A DNA stretch of 10,820 nt from assembly GCA_030840885.1 (NCBI GenBank), contig JAVEDQ010000537.1, forward strand, positions 1-10,820, written 5' to 3'. The stretch's first letter is position 1. Each line of letters opens with the position of its first letter. The notes below the pieces were generated by a model. It was not told the origin of the DNA. It made no database searches and was given only the letters and a program-made list of their open reading frames with translations. Of the stretch, positions 1 through 6,836 are shown in pieces. Both the position numbers and the translations under genes were made by a program. This DNA comes from Frankiaceae bacterium. Its GTDB lineage: Bacteria; Actinomycetota; Actinomycetes; Frankiales; Frankiaceae.

Positions 1-1748
1 CGGACGTCGACGCCGTGTATATGGAGGCCACCCAGGCGCTGACCGGTTCCGGGGGTTGGCCGATGACGTGCTTCCTGACGCCGAACGGGGAGCCGTTCTT
101 CTGCGGTACCTACTTCCCGCAGATCCCGTTCCGGCGGCTGCTCGCCTCGGTGGCCCGGGCGTGGGAGACCGACCGGGAGAAGGTCCGCAGCGGTGGCGCC
201 GACATCGTGCGTCAGCTCGCGGAGCACTTCGGCGGTCCACGCGGGCGGGGGCAGGCACCGGGCGCCGAGCTTCTCGACCGTGCGGTGGTCGCGTTGACCC
301 GGAGCTTCGACAGCCGGCTCGGCGGCTTCGGCGGCGCCCCGAAGTTCCCGCCGTCGTCGGTGCTCGAGTTCCTGCTGCGCGCGCACGCCCGGACCGGGGA
401 CGCCACGGCCCTGGCGATGGTCGAGCGGACCGCCGAGGCGATGGCGCGCGGCGGTATCTACGACCAGCTCGGCGGCGGGTTCGCCCGCTACAGCACCGAC
501 GCGAGCTGGATCGTGCCGCACTTCGAGAAGATGCTCTACGACAACGGGCTGCTGCTGCGGGTCTATCTGCACCTCTGGCGCCAGACCGGTTCACCGTTGG
601 CGGAGCGGGTGGTCCGCGAGACGGTCGCGTTCCTGCTCCGCGACCTGCGCACCGCCCAAGGTGGCTTCGCCAGTGCCTTGGACGCCGACACCCCAGGCGA
701 TTCCGGGCCGGACGGGCCCGACGTCGGGGGCATGGCCACCGGGGGAATGGGCGTCGAGGGTCTCACCTACGTCTGGACCCCCGCGCAGCTCGTCGAGGTG
801 CTCGGGGACGACGACGGTGCCTGGGCCGCCCGGCTGTTCGACGTCACTCCGGACGGCACGTTCGAACACGGCAGCTCCGTGCTGCAGCTGCTGGTCGACC
901 CGGCCGAGCCCGCACGACTGGAGCGAGCCCGGGCTGCGCTGTTCGACGCGCGGCAGCGCCGCCGCCAACCCGGTCGCGACGACAAGGTGGTGGCGGGGTG
1001 GAACGGGCTCACGATCTCGGCGCTGGTCGAGGCAGGCGCCCTGTTCGAGCAGCCGGAGTGGGTCGACGCGGCGGTACGCGCCGCAGTACTGCTCCGCGAC
1101 ACCCATCTCGTCGACGGCCGGCTCCGCCGCGTCAGCCGCGATGGGGTGGTCGGCGCTCCCGCCGGGGTCCTGGAGGACTACGGGGCGGTCGCGGCCGCCT
1201 GGCTCGCCGTCCACCAGGTGACCGGTGACCTGGGCTGGCTGTCCGCGGCCGAGGCGCTGCTGGACACGGCCCTCGCCAGGTTCGCGGACGGCGAGGGTGG
1301 CTTCCACGACACCGCGGACGACGCCGAGGTCCTGGTGCGCCGCCCGCAGGACGTCACCGACGGCGCGACCCCCTCGGGGACCTCGCTGGTCGCAGGCTCG
1401 TTGTTGACCTACGCCGCCCTCACCGGGTCGACGCGGCACCGGGAGGCGGCCGAGGCCGCGGTGGCCGGCGTCGCGTCGCTGTTCGCCGAGAACGCCCGCT
1501 TCGCCGGGGAGTCCGCAGCGGTCGCCGAGGCCCTGCTCGCCGGGCCGGCCGAGGTCGCGGTGGTGCGGCGACCTGAGCTGGTGCGCCTCGCGCGTCTCAC
1601 GACGTCGCCGGGCGCGGTGGTCGTCACCACCGGGCCGCTGACCGAGGACCGACCCGAGGCCGCCGTCTACGTCTGCCGTCACTTCACCTGCGAGCGGCCG
1701 CTCACCGACGCCGACGAGGTGCGCGCCCGGCTCGGGGTCCGCGTCTGA
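1..1748 (+). CDS. DUF255 / thioredoxin-fold and six-hairpin barrel protein (YyaL/SPATA20-like), 5' partial
   Basis: The reading frame is open from base 3 to the TGA at 1746-1748, so about 581 residues are present and the true start lies left of the window. Family members are about 650-700 residues, so roughly the first 75-100 are missing, including the part of the thioredoxin-like domain (Pfam Thioredox_DsbH, PF03190) that carries the CxxC-type motif. Visible family hallmarks are DVDAVYMEATQAL followed by GGWPMTCFLTPNG at the left edge, GIYDQLGGGFARYSTD with PHFEKMLYDN, DADTPG, DDKVVAGWNGLTISAL, LEDYGAVAAAWL, and the C-terminal VCRHFTCERPLTD with its paired cysteines. After the thioredoxin fold the protein should form an alpha/alpha barrel like that of N-acylglucosamine 2-epimerases. 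The biochemical role is not established. M. tuberculosis Rv1084 is the likely counterpart (recalled, not searched). No frameshift is seen. Confidence 0.93.
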   Translation, partial: DVDAVYMEATQALTGSGGWPMTCFLTPNGEPFFCGTYFPQIPFRRLLASVARAWETDREKVRSGGADIVRQLAEHFGGPRGRGQAPGAELLDRAVVALTRSFDSRLGGFGGAPKFPPSSVLEFLLRAHARTGDATALAMVERTAEAMARGGIYDQLGGGFARYSTDASWIVPHFEKMLYDNGLLLRVYLHLWRQTGSPLAERVVRETVAFLLRDLRTAQGGFASALDADTPGDSGPDGPDVGGMATGGMGVEGLTYVWTPAQLVEVLGDDDGAWAARLFDVTPDGTFEHGSSVLQLLVDPAEPARLERARAALFDARQRRRQPGRDDKVVAGWNGLTISALVEAGALFEQPEWVDAAVRAAVLLRDTHLVDGRLRRVSRDGVVGAPAGVLEDYGAVAAAWLAVHQVTGDLGWLSAAEALLDTALARFADGEGGFHDTADDAEVLVRRPQDVTDGATPSGTSLVAGSLLTYAALTGSTRHREAAEAAVAGVASLFAENARFAGESAAVAEALLAGPAEVAVVRRPELVRLARLTTSPGAVVVTTGPLTEDRPEAAVYVCRHFTCERPLTDADEVRARLGVRV

Positions 1749-1769
1749 CAGCGATACTCGTCGTCTGGA

Positions 1770-1808
1770 CTTGCATGTGTAGCGGTGTAACGCTGTAATA
1801 AGCGCAAG
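1770..1808 (+). promoter_or_regulatory. Promoter with three tandem 8-bp repeats, candidate autoregulatory operator
   Basis: A -35-like TTGCAT (1771-1776) and a -10-like TGTAAT (1794-1799, five of six to consensus) are separated by exactly 17 bp. Exactly filling the spacer and the -10 are three adjacent 8-bp units: GTGTAGCG (1777-1784), GTGTAACG (1785-1792) and CTGTAATA (1793-1800), which share TGTA at the same place. An inverted pair CTTGC (1770-1774) / GCAAG (1804-1808) flanks them, and AGCG/CGCT (1781-1784, 1791-1794) forms an inner inverted repeat. The predicted transcript start is near 1806, about 23 nt before the gene. Tandem 8-bp sites are used by some ribbon-helix-helix repressors such as MetJ. 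That the downstream protein binds here is an inference. Confidence 0.6.
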
Positions 1809-1828
1809 CACCGCAACGGAGGTCCGCT

Positions 1829-2380
1829 ATGAAAACCCAGGAACGATCCCGCCCCGCCGATCGCTCGGACGCCCAGATCGCCCAGGACGTCAGCGCCTGG
1901 CTCGCCGGCCGCCTGCCGGACGCCTGGTTGCGCTCCGCCCCGGAGGTGTCGGTCGACCGGGACGAGATCCTCATCAGCGTCGCGCTCGAGGCTCCCGAGG
2001 TCACCGCCGAGCAGGCCGCCGATCGTGCCGCGGCCGAGGCCGGCCGCATCTCCCGCTTCCGCGAGGACACCCGGGAGGAGCGGATGCAGGTGGCCCGCGA
2101 GGCCGAGCACCGCTACGGCCGCCGCATCGCCTGGGGAGCCACGGCGGGTGGCACGACCTCGTCGTTCACCACCCTCTCGGTCCCGGTGATGACGCGGCTG
2201 CGCCAGCCCGAGCGGCAGGTGCTCGACACCCTCGTCGACGCCGGCGTGGCCCGCAGCCGCAGCGACGCGCTGGCCTGGTGCGTCCGGCTGGTCGGCGAGC
2301 ACGCCGAGGACTGGCTCGGTCAGTTGCGGCAGGCGATGGAGGCCGTCGAGCAGGTTCGGGCGACCGGCCCGAACCTCTAG
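1829..2380 (+). CDS. Unrecognised protein with probable C-terminal ribbon-helix-helix DNA-binding region
   Basis: An ATG start with a strong GGAGGT at 1818-1823 (5-nt spacing) gives 183 residues. I do not recognise a named family. Residues about 13-60 form an acidic N-terminal segment with predicted helix and strand (SAWLAGRLPDAWL, then EILISVAL), and residues 60-100 form a charged helix rich in Glu, Arg and Ala. Residues about 113-156 read like a ribbon-helix-helix motif: a beta strand TTLSVPVMTRL, helix A ERQVLDTLVDAG, a turn ARSRS, and helix B DALAWCVRLVGEH. The last 25 residues are helical. No signal peptide or membrane segment is seen. The gene is monocistronic: it has its own promoter and faces the methyltransferase gene tail to tail across 16 bp. 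A soluble, dimeric DNA-binding regulator that may control its own promoter is the favoured reading. No toxin partner is adjacent, so an antitoxin role is not supported. Confidence 0.85.
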   Translation: MKTQERSRPADRSDAQIAQDVSAWLAGRLPDAWLRSAPEVSVDRDEILISVALEAPEVTAEQAADRAAAEAGRISRFREDTREERMQVAREAEHRYGRRIAWGATAGGTTSSFTTLSVPVMTRLRQPERQVLDTLVDAGVARSRSDALAWCVRLVGEHAEDWLGQLRQAMEAVEQVRATGPNL

Positions 2381-2396
2381 TGATCCAGGGCCTGGC

Positions 2397-3053
2397 TCAG
2401 TCGCGCTCGGCCAGCAGGTAGGCCTGCGGCGTTCGCTCCGACCCGGTCGGCTCCCGCACGAGCCGCGCGGTGACCGTCATGCCCGCCGCACTCAGGTCGG
2501 CGACCACCTGCTCGGTCGGCAACCGGTACGCGGTCAGCTCGACGTCGTGCCCGTAGGGCCGCTCCAGCTGTACGGCCTCGGCGGTGGTCGTGGTCGTCGC
2601 CTGGAAGGCGAGGAGCAGCTGCCCGTGGGGACGCACCACCCGTGCGAACTCGGCGAAGGCGGCGGGTAACTCCGCCGGTGGGGTGTGGATGATCGAGTAC
2701 CAGGCGACGAGGCCGGCGAGGCTCGCGTCGGGAACGTCCAGCGCGGTCAGTGCCGCCACCTCGAAATGCAGCGCCGGGACCCGTCGCTGTGCCTCGCGCA
2801 CCATGGCGAGCGAGAGGTCGGCGCCGGAAACGTCGACGGCCAACCCGTGGAGGTAGGCGGTGATGCGGCCCGGGCCGCACCCCACGTCGAGGACGGGCCC
2901 ACCGCCGGCGTCGCGGACGAGCTCGGCGAAGGTGTGGAGCAGGGCACGGTCCAGCGGCTGCGCGTCGAGCGCGCCGTGGAGCATCTCGGCGTAGTCGGTG
3001 GCGACGACGTCGTACGCGTCGCGCGTGGTGCGCACGTGCTCCGGTTCGTCCAC
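2397..3053 (-). CDS. Class I SAM-dependent methyltransferase
   Basis: The gene encodes 218 residues from a GTG start at 3053, the earliest start after an in-frame stop. Motif I, VLDVGCGPGR, lies at residues 54-63 and is the glycine-rich SAM-binding loop. It is followed by the beta-2 end SGADLS with acidic Asp79, and a later VVRPHGQLLLAF strand resembles the post-motif III region of UbiE/Methyltransf_11 proteins. The N-terminus TRDAYDVVATDYAEML is typical of small actinobacterial methyltransferases. The protein is soluble and the substrate is unknown. It lies 39 nt downstream of the hemolysin III gene on the same strand and is probably co-transcribed. No convincing ribosome binding site precedes GTG 3053. 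An alternative GTG at 3035 (Val7) has GGAG only 3 nt upstream. The start is therefore less certain than the family assignment. Confidence 0.9.
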   Translation of the reverse strand: MDEPEHVRTTRDAYDVVATDYAEMLHGALDAQPLDRALLHTFAELVRDAGGGPVLDVGCGPGRITAYLHGLAVDVSGADLSLAMVREAQRRVPALHFEVAALTALDVPDASLAGLVAWYSIIHTPPAELPAAFAEFARVVRPHGQLLLAFQATTTTTAEAVQLERPYGHDVELTAYRLPTEQVVADLSAAGMTVTARLVREPTGSERTPQAYLLAERD

Positions 3054-3092
3054 GAGCCGACGGTAGTCGGTGCCGGCCCCGGCGACCGGCGC

Positions 3093-3773
3093 TCAGGGGA
3101 GGGCGAGCCAGATGGCGAGGTAGTGCAACAGCGCGCCCACCAGGGTGCAGGCGTGGAACACCTCGTGGTAGCCGAACGTCGTGGGGCTCAGATCCGGCCA
3201 CCGCGTGGCGTACGCGGCGGCACCGACCGTGTAGACGAGGCCGCTGACGATCACCAGGACCACGGCCGCGACGCCTGCTCCGTGGATCATCTCGGGGAGC
3301 CAGAACACGGCGACCGAACCCAGCGCCACGTAGGGCGGCGTCATCACCCACCGCGGAGCCGACGGCCACAGCATGCGGAAGGCCACGCCGGCGAGGGCGC
3401 CGACCCAGGCGAGGGTCAGGATCTCCTTGAAGGCGCCTTTGTCGAGGGCGAACGCCGCGAAGCCTGTGTACGAGCCGGCGATCAGCACGAAGATCATCGA
3501 GTGGTCGAGCCGCTTCATGCGGCGACGTGCGCGAGGGGTCCACGTCACGCGGTGGTAGAGCGCGCTCGTGGTGAACAGGCCGACGACGCTGACCGTGTAG
3601 ACCGTCACCGCGAGTCGGTGCGGCGAGCCGTGCGCGATGAGGACGATTCCGGCAACCAACGCGACCGGGGCCGCAACGAGGTGGAGCCAACCCCGCAGTC
3701 GTGGACGGAGCAGATCGCCGGGGTGGACGGGGTCGAGAACGCCGAGGCTTGCAGCCCCACCTGTTTTGCTCAC
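3093..3773 (-). CDS. trhA: Hemolysin III / TrhA (PAQR-type) membrane protein
   Basis: The protein is 226 residues with about seven hydrophobic membrane segments, the usual size and topology of the bacterial hemolysin III family (PAQR/AdipoR superfamily). The metal-site residues are visible: SALYH in the second segment (Ser70, His74), DHSMIF (Asp90-His91), and HEVFH near the C-terminus (His203, His207), the family's predicted zinc ligands. Family members have been linked to membrane-lipid homeostasis. The historic haemolysin name does not imply toxicity. The start chosen is GTG at 3773, preceded by AGGGGG with about 5 nt spacing. An upstream in-frame start at 3887 would add 38 polar residues unlike the family. 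The gene is divergent from pckG across about 230 bp and probably leads an operon with the methyltransferase. The likely M. tuberculosis counterpart is Rv1085c (from memory). Confidence 0.93.
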   Translation of the reverse strand: MSKTGGAASLGVLDPVHPGDLLRPRLRGWLHLVAAPVALVAGIVLIAHGSPHRLAVTVYTVSVVGLFTTSALYHRVTWTPRARRRMKRLDHSMIFVLIAGSYTGFAAFALDKGAFKEILTLAWVGALAGVAFRMLWPSAPRWVMTPPYVALGSVAVFWLPEMIHGAGVAAVVLVIVSGLVYTVGAAAYATRWPDLSPTTFGYHEVFHACTLVGALLHYLAIWLALP

Positions 3774-3910
3774 GGTTTCCCCCTGACTCCGCTCTGCGGC
3801 TGACCGGTGGCGGCGATACCTGACCGATGTGCCCCGAGTCGCGTCGTCCACCCACGGCCCGCGTGCTCGGACCGGTGATTTGCTCACACTCTGGCGTCGG
3901 CCGGTCGACG

Positions 3911-3951
3911 TTGCAGGCGGAAGACATCACCGTTGGTAAGGTCCCCTTACC
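3911..3951 (+). promoter_or_regulatory. Candidate pckG promoter with 17-bp perfect palindrome
   Basis: GGTAAGG (3935-3941) and CCTTACC (3945-3951) form a perfect 7-bp inverted repeat around the trinucleotide TCC, 52 bp upstream of the pckG start. The left arm contains TAAGGT (3937-3942), which fits the actinobacterial TAnnnT -10 pattern. A TTGCAG at 3911-3916 is a possible -35 but the spacer is a poor 20 bp. A dimeric repressor sited over the -10, for carbon-source control of PEP carboxykinase, would fit. No regulator is identified. Confidence 0.45.
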
Positions 3952-4003
3952 CGAGGGCCGCAGCGGAGCGCCTCCGGGTCGACGTCTTTTAGGGAGAGCG
4001 CTC

Positions 4004-5827
4004 GTGACTACCGCTGCCACTATTCCTGGTCTCGATGAGGCCCCGACGAAGCACCAGAAACTCGTGGCCTGGGTCCGCGAGATCGCGGAACTCACGCAGC
4101 CGGACAAGGTCGTCTGGTGCGACGGGTCCGACGAGGAGTGGGAGCGGCTGACCAGCCTGCTGGTCGATGCCGGCACAATGCGCCCGCTCAACCCGGAGAA
4201 GCGGCCGAATTCGTTCTACGCCGTCTCCGACCCCAAGGATGTCGCGCGCGTCGAGAGCCGCACCTTCATCTGTTCGGAAAAGGCGGAGGACGCCGGCCCC
4301 ACGAACAACTGGGTCGACCCGTCCGAGATGCGCGGGACGCTTTCCGGCCTGTTCGCCGGCGCGATGCGCGGCCGGACGATGTACGTCGTCCCGTTCTGCA
4401 TGGGGCCGCTCGGCTCGAAGATCAGCGCGCTGGGTGTCGAGATCACCGACAGCGCCTACGTGGCGGTCTCCATGCGCGTCATGACCCGCATGGGCAAGCC
4501 GGCCCTTGACCAGATGGGCACCGACGGCTTCTTCGTCCCCGCGGTGCACACCCTCGGCGCACCGCTGCAGCCGGGCGAGACCGACGTGCCGTGGCCGTGC
4601 AACGAAGAGAAGTACATCGTCCACTACCCGGAGACCCGCGAGATCTGGTCCTACGGGTCGGGCTACGGCGGCAACGCCCTGCTCGGCAAGAAGTGCTATG
4701 CCCTGCGTATCGCCAGCATCATGGCGCGCGACGAGGGCTGGTTCGCGGAGCACATGCTCATCCTCAAGCTCACCTCGCCCGAGGGCGTCGTGAAGTACAT
4801 CGCGGCCGGTTTCCCCAGCGCCTGCGGCAAGACCAACCTGGCCATGCTGCAGCCGTCGCTCGAGGGCTGGAAGGCCGAGACGGTCGGCGACGACATCTGC
4901 TGGATGCGCTTTGGTGAGGACGGTCAGCTCTACGCCGTCAACCCCGAGGCCGGCTTCTTCGGCGTCGCACCCGGCACCGGCGTGTCGACGAACAAGAACG
5001 CCATCGACACCCTCTACGGCAACTCGGTGTTCACCAACGTCGCGCTGACCGACGACGGTGACGTCTGGTGGGAGGGGCTGACCGACGAGCCGCCGGCGCA
5101 CCTCATCGACTGGAAGGGCCGCGACTGGACCCCGGAGTCCCCGGAGCCCGCCGCGCACCCGAACTCGCGCTTCACGGTCCCGGCGTCGCAGTGCCCGACG
5201 ATCGCTCCCGAGTGGGAGGACCCCAAGGGCGTCCCGATCTCCGCGATCCTGTTCGGGGGCCGCCGCGCCACCGCGGTGCCGCTGGTGACCGAGTCGTTCA
5301 ACTGGCAGCACGGCGTCTTCCTGGCTTCGAACGTGGCCTCTGAAGGCACCGCCGCCGCTGAGAACAAGGTCGGCGCCCTTCGCCGCGACCCGTTCGCGAT
5401 GCTGCCGTTCTGCGGCTACAACATGGGCGACTACTTCGGCCACTGGCTGAAGATGGGTGCGCAGGCCGACCAGACCAAGCTGCCGAAGATCTACTTCGTC
5501 AACTGGTTCCGCAAGGACGAGCGCGGCAAGTACATCTGGCCGGGCTTCGCCGAGAACACCCGCGTGCTGAAGTGGATCGTCGAGCGCCTCGACGGCAAGG
5601 CCGAGGCGCAGGAGACCCCGATCGGCAACACGCCGACCAAGGCCGCGCTGGACCTCGACGGTCTCGACCTGACCGACGACCAGCTCGACGTCCTGCTCAC
5701 CGTGAACAACTCGGTGTGGAAGGAAGAGGCGAGCCTCATCCCCGCCGACTACGAGAAGTTCGGCGATCACCTGCCGAAGGAGCTCTACGAAGAGCACGAA
5801 GCCCTGCTGCGCCGTCTCGACAGCTGA
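4004..5827 (+). CDS. pckG: Phosphoenolpyruvate carboxykinase (GTP)
   Basis: This cytosolic enzyme converts oxaloacetate and GTP to phosphoenolpyruvate, GDP and CO2, the entry step of gluconeogenesis from TCA intermediates. The product is 607 residues, normal for the GTP-dependent family. The hallmark P-loop [13 protein letters not shown] carries the hyper-reactive cysteine (Cys274; Cys288 in animal enzymes). The second nucleotide/metal motif is [10 protein letters not shown] (Asp296, Asp297). Further family blocks are [53 protein letters not shown] and [11 protein letters not shown]. The start is GTG at 4004, preceded by AGGGAG (3991-3996) with 7 nt spacing. An in-frame ATG at 3827 would add 59 non-conserved residues and run through the candidate promoter. 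The gene appears monocistronic: a palindrome lies upstream and a strong hairpin follows. It is divergent from the hemolysin III gene. Confidence 0.98.
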   Translation: MTTAATIPGLDEAPTKHQKLVAWVREIAELTQPDKVVWCDGSDEEWERLTSLLVDAGTMRPLNPEKRPNSFYAVSDPKDVARVESRTFICSEKAEDAGPTNNWVDPSEMRGTLSGLFAGAMRGRTMYVVPFCMGPLGSKISALGVEITDSAYVAVSMRVMTRMGKPALDQMGTDGFFVPAVHTLGAPLQPGETDVPWPCNEEKYIVHYPETREIWSYGSGYGGNALLGKKCYALRIASIMARDEGWFAEHMLILKLTSPEGVVKYIAAGFPSACGKTNLAMLQPSLEGWKAETVGDDICWMRFGEDGQLYAVNPEAGFFGVAPGTGVSTNKNAIDTLYGNSVFTNVALTDDGDVWWEGLTDEPPAHLIDWKGRDWTPESPEPAAHPNSRFTVPASQCPTIAPEWEDPKGVPISAILFGGRRATAVPLVTESFNWQHGVFLASNVASEGTAAAENKVGALRRDPFAMLPFCGYNMGDYFGHWLKMGAQADQTKLPKIYFVNWFRKDERGKYIWPGFAENTRVLKWIVERLDGKAEAQETPIGNTPTKAALDLDGLDLTDDQLDVLLTVNNSVWKEEASLIPADYEKFGDHLPKELYEEHEALLRRLDS

Positions 5828-5872
5828 GCTCGTACTTCCTGAGCTCCGACCTCGGAGTCGCGCCTGACCGCT

Positions 5873-5904
5873 CGAAGGGCCCTGCCGCTCGGCAGGGCCC
5901 TTCG
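5873..5904 (+). terminator. Strong intrinsic terminator-like hairpin after pckG
   Basis: Arms at 5873-5887 and 5890-5904 are perfect 15-bp reverse complements (CGAAGGGCCCTGCCG and its complement), so the real loop is probably four bases (GCTC) on a 14-bp GC-rich stem. It starts 46 nt after the pckG stop. The 3' flank is not T-rich, as is common for actinobacterial terminators. A small extra inverted repeat CTCCGA/TCGGAG at 5844-5857 lies between the stop codon and the hairpin. Confidence 0.85.
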
Positions 5905-5947
5905 GCGTTGTCGGGCACGTCGGGGTGGCCACTGCGCAGGACCGGCG

Positions 5948-5962
5948 TAGATTTCCCGTTCG
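5948..5962 (+). promoter_or_regulatory. Candidate -10 element for a leaderless prenyltransferase mRNA
   Basis: TAGATT (5948-5953) fits the TAnnnT -10 pattern and lies 8 nt before the GTG at 5962, which puts the expected transcription start at or within a base or two of the start codon. The 5954-5961 stretch (TCCCGTTC) is pyrimidine-rich and has no ribosome binding site. No good -35 is visible. Confidence 0.4.
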
Positions 5963-6753
5963 TGGGACTTGCCGATCGCATCACCGGCCCGGTGACCGAG
6001 GCTGCCTACCGCTCCTACGAACGTCGCCTGCTGCGCGAGCTGAAGGGCGCACCGGTCCCTCGCCACGTGGGCGTCATTCTCGACGGCAACCGCCGCTGGG
6101 CCCGGGAGCGAGGCGCGACCACCGTCTCGCAGGGCCACTCCCGTGGTGGTGACAAGGTCGCCGAGTTCCTGTGCTGGTGCGCCGACGCGGGCGTCGAGGT
6201 GGTCACCCTGTGGCTGCTCTCCACCGACAACCTGGCCCGGCCGCGCGAGGAACTCGACCCGCTGCTCGAGGTCATCGAGAAGGTCGTGACCGAACTCGCC
6301 GGCTCCGACGAGCCGTGGCGCGTGCACCCGGTCGGCGCGCTCGACCTGCTCCCCGCGTCGACGGCGGCGGTACTCAAGGAGGCGGCCGCGAGCACGGCCG
6401 CGAAGCCGGGGCTGCACGTCAACGTGGCCGTCGGCTACGGCGGGCGGCGCGAGATCGCCGACGCCGTCCGGTCCCTGCTGCACGAGCACGCCGCCAACGG
6501 CGCGACGTTGGAGGAGGTCGCGTCGTTCCTCGACGTCGACCACATCGCCGAGCACCTCTACACCAAGGGCCAACCCGACCCCGACCTGGTCATCCGCACC
6601 AGTGGCGAGCAGCGGCTCTCCGGGTTCCTGCTGTGGCAGAGCGCCCACAGCGAGTTCCACTTCTGCGAGGCGTACTGGCCCGACTTCCGTCGCACCGACT
6701 TCCTCCGCGCCCTGCGCGCGTTCGCGGTGCGGAGCCGACGCTTCGGCAGCTGA
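5962..6753 (+). CDS. uppS: Isoprenyl transferase, cis-prenyltransferase of the short-chain (2Z,6E)-farnesyl diphosphate synthase type
   Basis: The protein is 263 residues. HVGVILDGNRRWARERG (from His35) carries the catalytic/pyrophosphate-binding aspartate, Asp41. RTSGEQRLSGFLLW supplies Arg212 and Arg218, and HSEFHF supplies Glu231, at the same relative spacing as Arg194, Arg200 and Glu213 of E. coli UppS. The family condenses isopentenyl diphosphate with an allylic diphosphate in cis geometry. Recalled similarity is closest to M. tuberculosis Rv1086, which makes Z,E-farnesyl diphosphate, rather than to the longer decaprenyl enzyme Rv2361c. Leu85 in TLWLLSTDNL lines up with the chain-length-limiting Leu84 of Rv1086, whereas long-chain enzymes have alanine there. 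The product probably primes decaprenyl or similar phosphate carriers for cell-wall synthesis. The GTG start agrees with the Rv1086 length. No ribosome binding site is seen, so the mRNA may be leaderless. Confidence 0.95.
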   Translation: MGLADRITGPVTEAAYRSYERRLLRELKGAPVPRHVGVILDGNRRWARERGATTVSQGHSRGGDKVAEFLCWCADAGVEVVTLWLLSTDNLARPREELDPLLEVIEKVVTELAGSDEPWRVHPVGALDLLPASTAAVLKEAAASTAAKPGLHVNVAVGYGGRREIADAVRSLLHEHAANGATLEEVASFLDVDHIAEHLYTKGQPDPDLVIRTSGEQRLSGFLLWQSAHSEFHFCEAYWPDFRRTDFLRALRAFAVRSRRFGS

Positions 6754-6786
6754 GCTCTGCTAGGCGGTCCGCCCCTGGACAGCCGA

Positions 6787-6818
6787 ACGGGCGGCCACCG
6801 AAGTCGGTGACCGCCCGT
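6787..6818. terminator. Convergent bidirectional terminator-like hairpin
   Basis: Arms ACGGGCGGCCACCG (6787-6800) and CGGTGACCGCCCGT (6805-6818) pair over 14 positions with one C-A mismatch around the loop AAGT. The hairpin lies between the prenyltransferase stop (6753) and the stop of the oppositely oriented membrane-protein gene (6837), so it can serve both. There is no marked T tract on either side. Confidence 0.75.
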
Positions 6819-6836
6819 CCGGAGGACGTCGCTGGA

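Noticed and set aside
1770..2380. A toxin-antitoxin module, suggested by a ribbon-helix-helix protein with an operator-like promoter.
   Set aside because: No toxin-sized partner lies in the same operon. The next gene is convergent and is an ordinary methyltransferase.
3774..3887. A 38-residue N-terminal extension of hemolysin III.
   Set aside because: It is polar and basic, unlike the family, and the GTG at 3773 has a well-placed AGGGGG.
3827..4003. An upstream ATG that would extend PEP carboxykinase by 59 residues.
   Set aside because: The extension is not family-like, it covers the palindrome and candidate promoter, and GTG 4004 has a good ribosome binding site and gives the normal length.
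2377..4191. A 604-codon open frame on the minus strand.
   Set aside because: It overlaps the methyltransferase, hemolysin III and the pckG start in another frame and encodes a low-complexity Arg/Pro/Gly-rich product with no motif. It is a shadow of high-GC coding DNA.
5844..5857. The inverted repeat CTCCGA/TCGGAG after the pckG stop, as a separate terminator or operator.
   Set aside because: A 6-bp stem with a 2-nt loop is weak, and the 15-bp hairpin just downstream explains termination.
3989..5932. A 647-codon open frame antisense to pckG.
   Set aside because: Its composition is that of a GC-driven shadow frame, there is no ribosome binding site, and it runs through the pckG terminator. 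The plus-strand pckG has every family motif.
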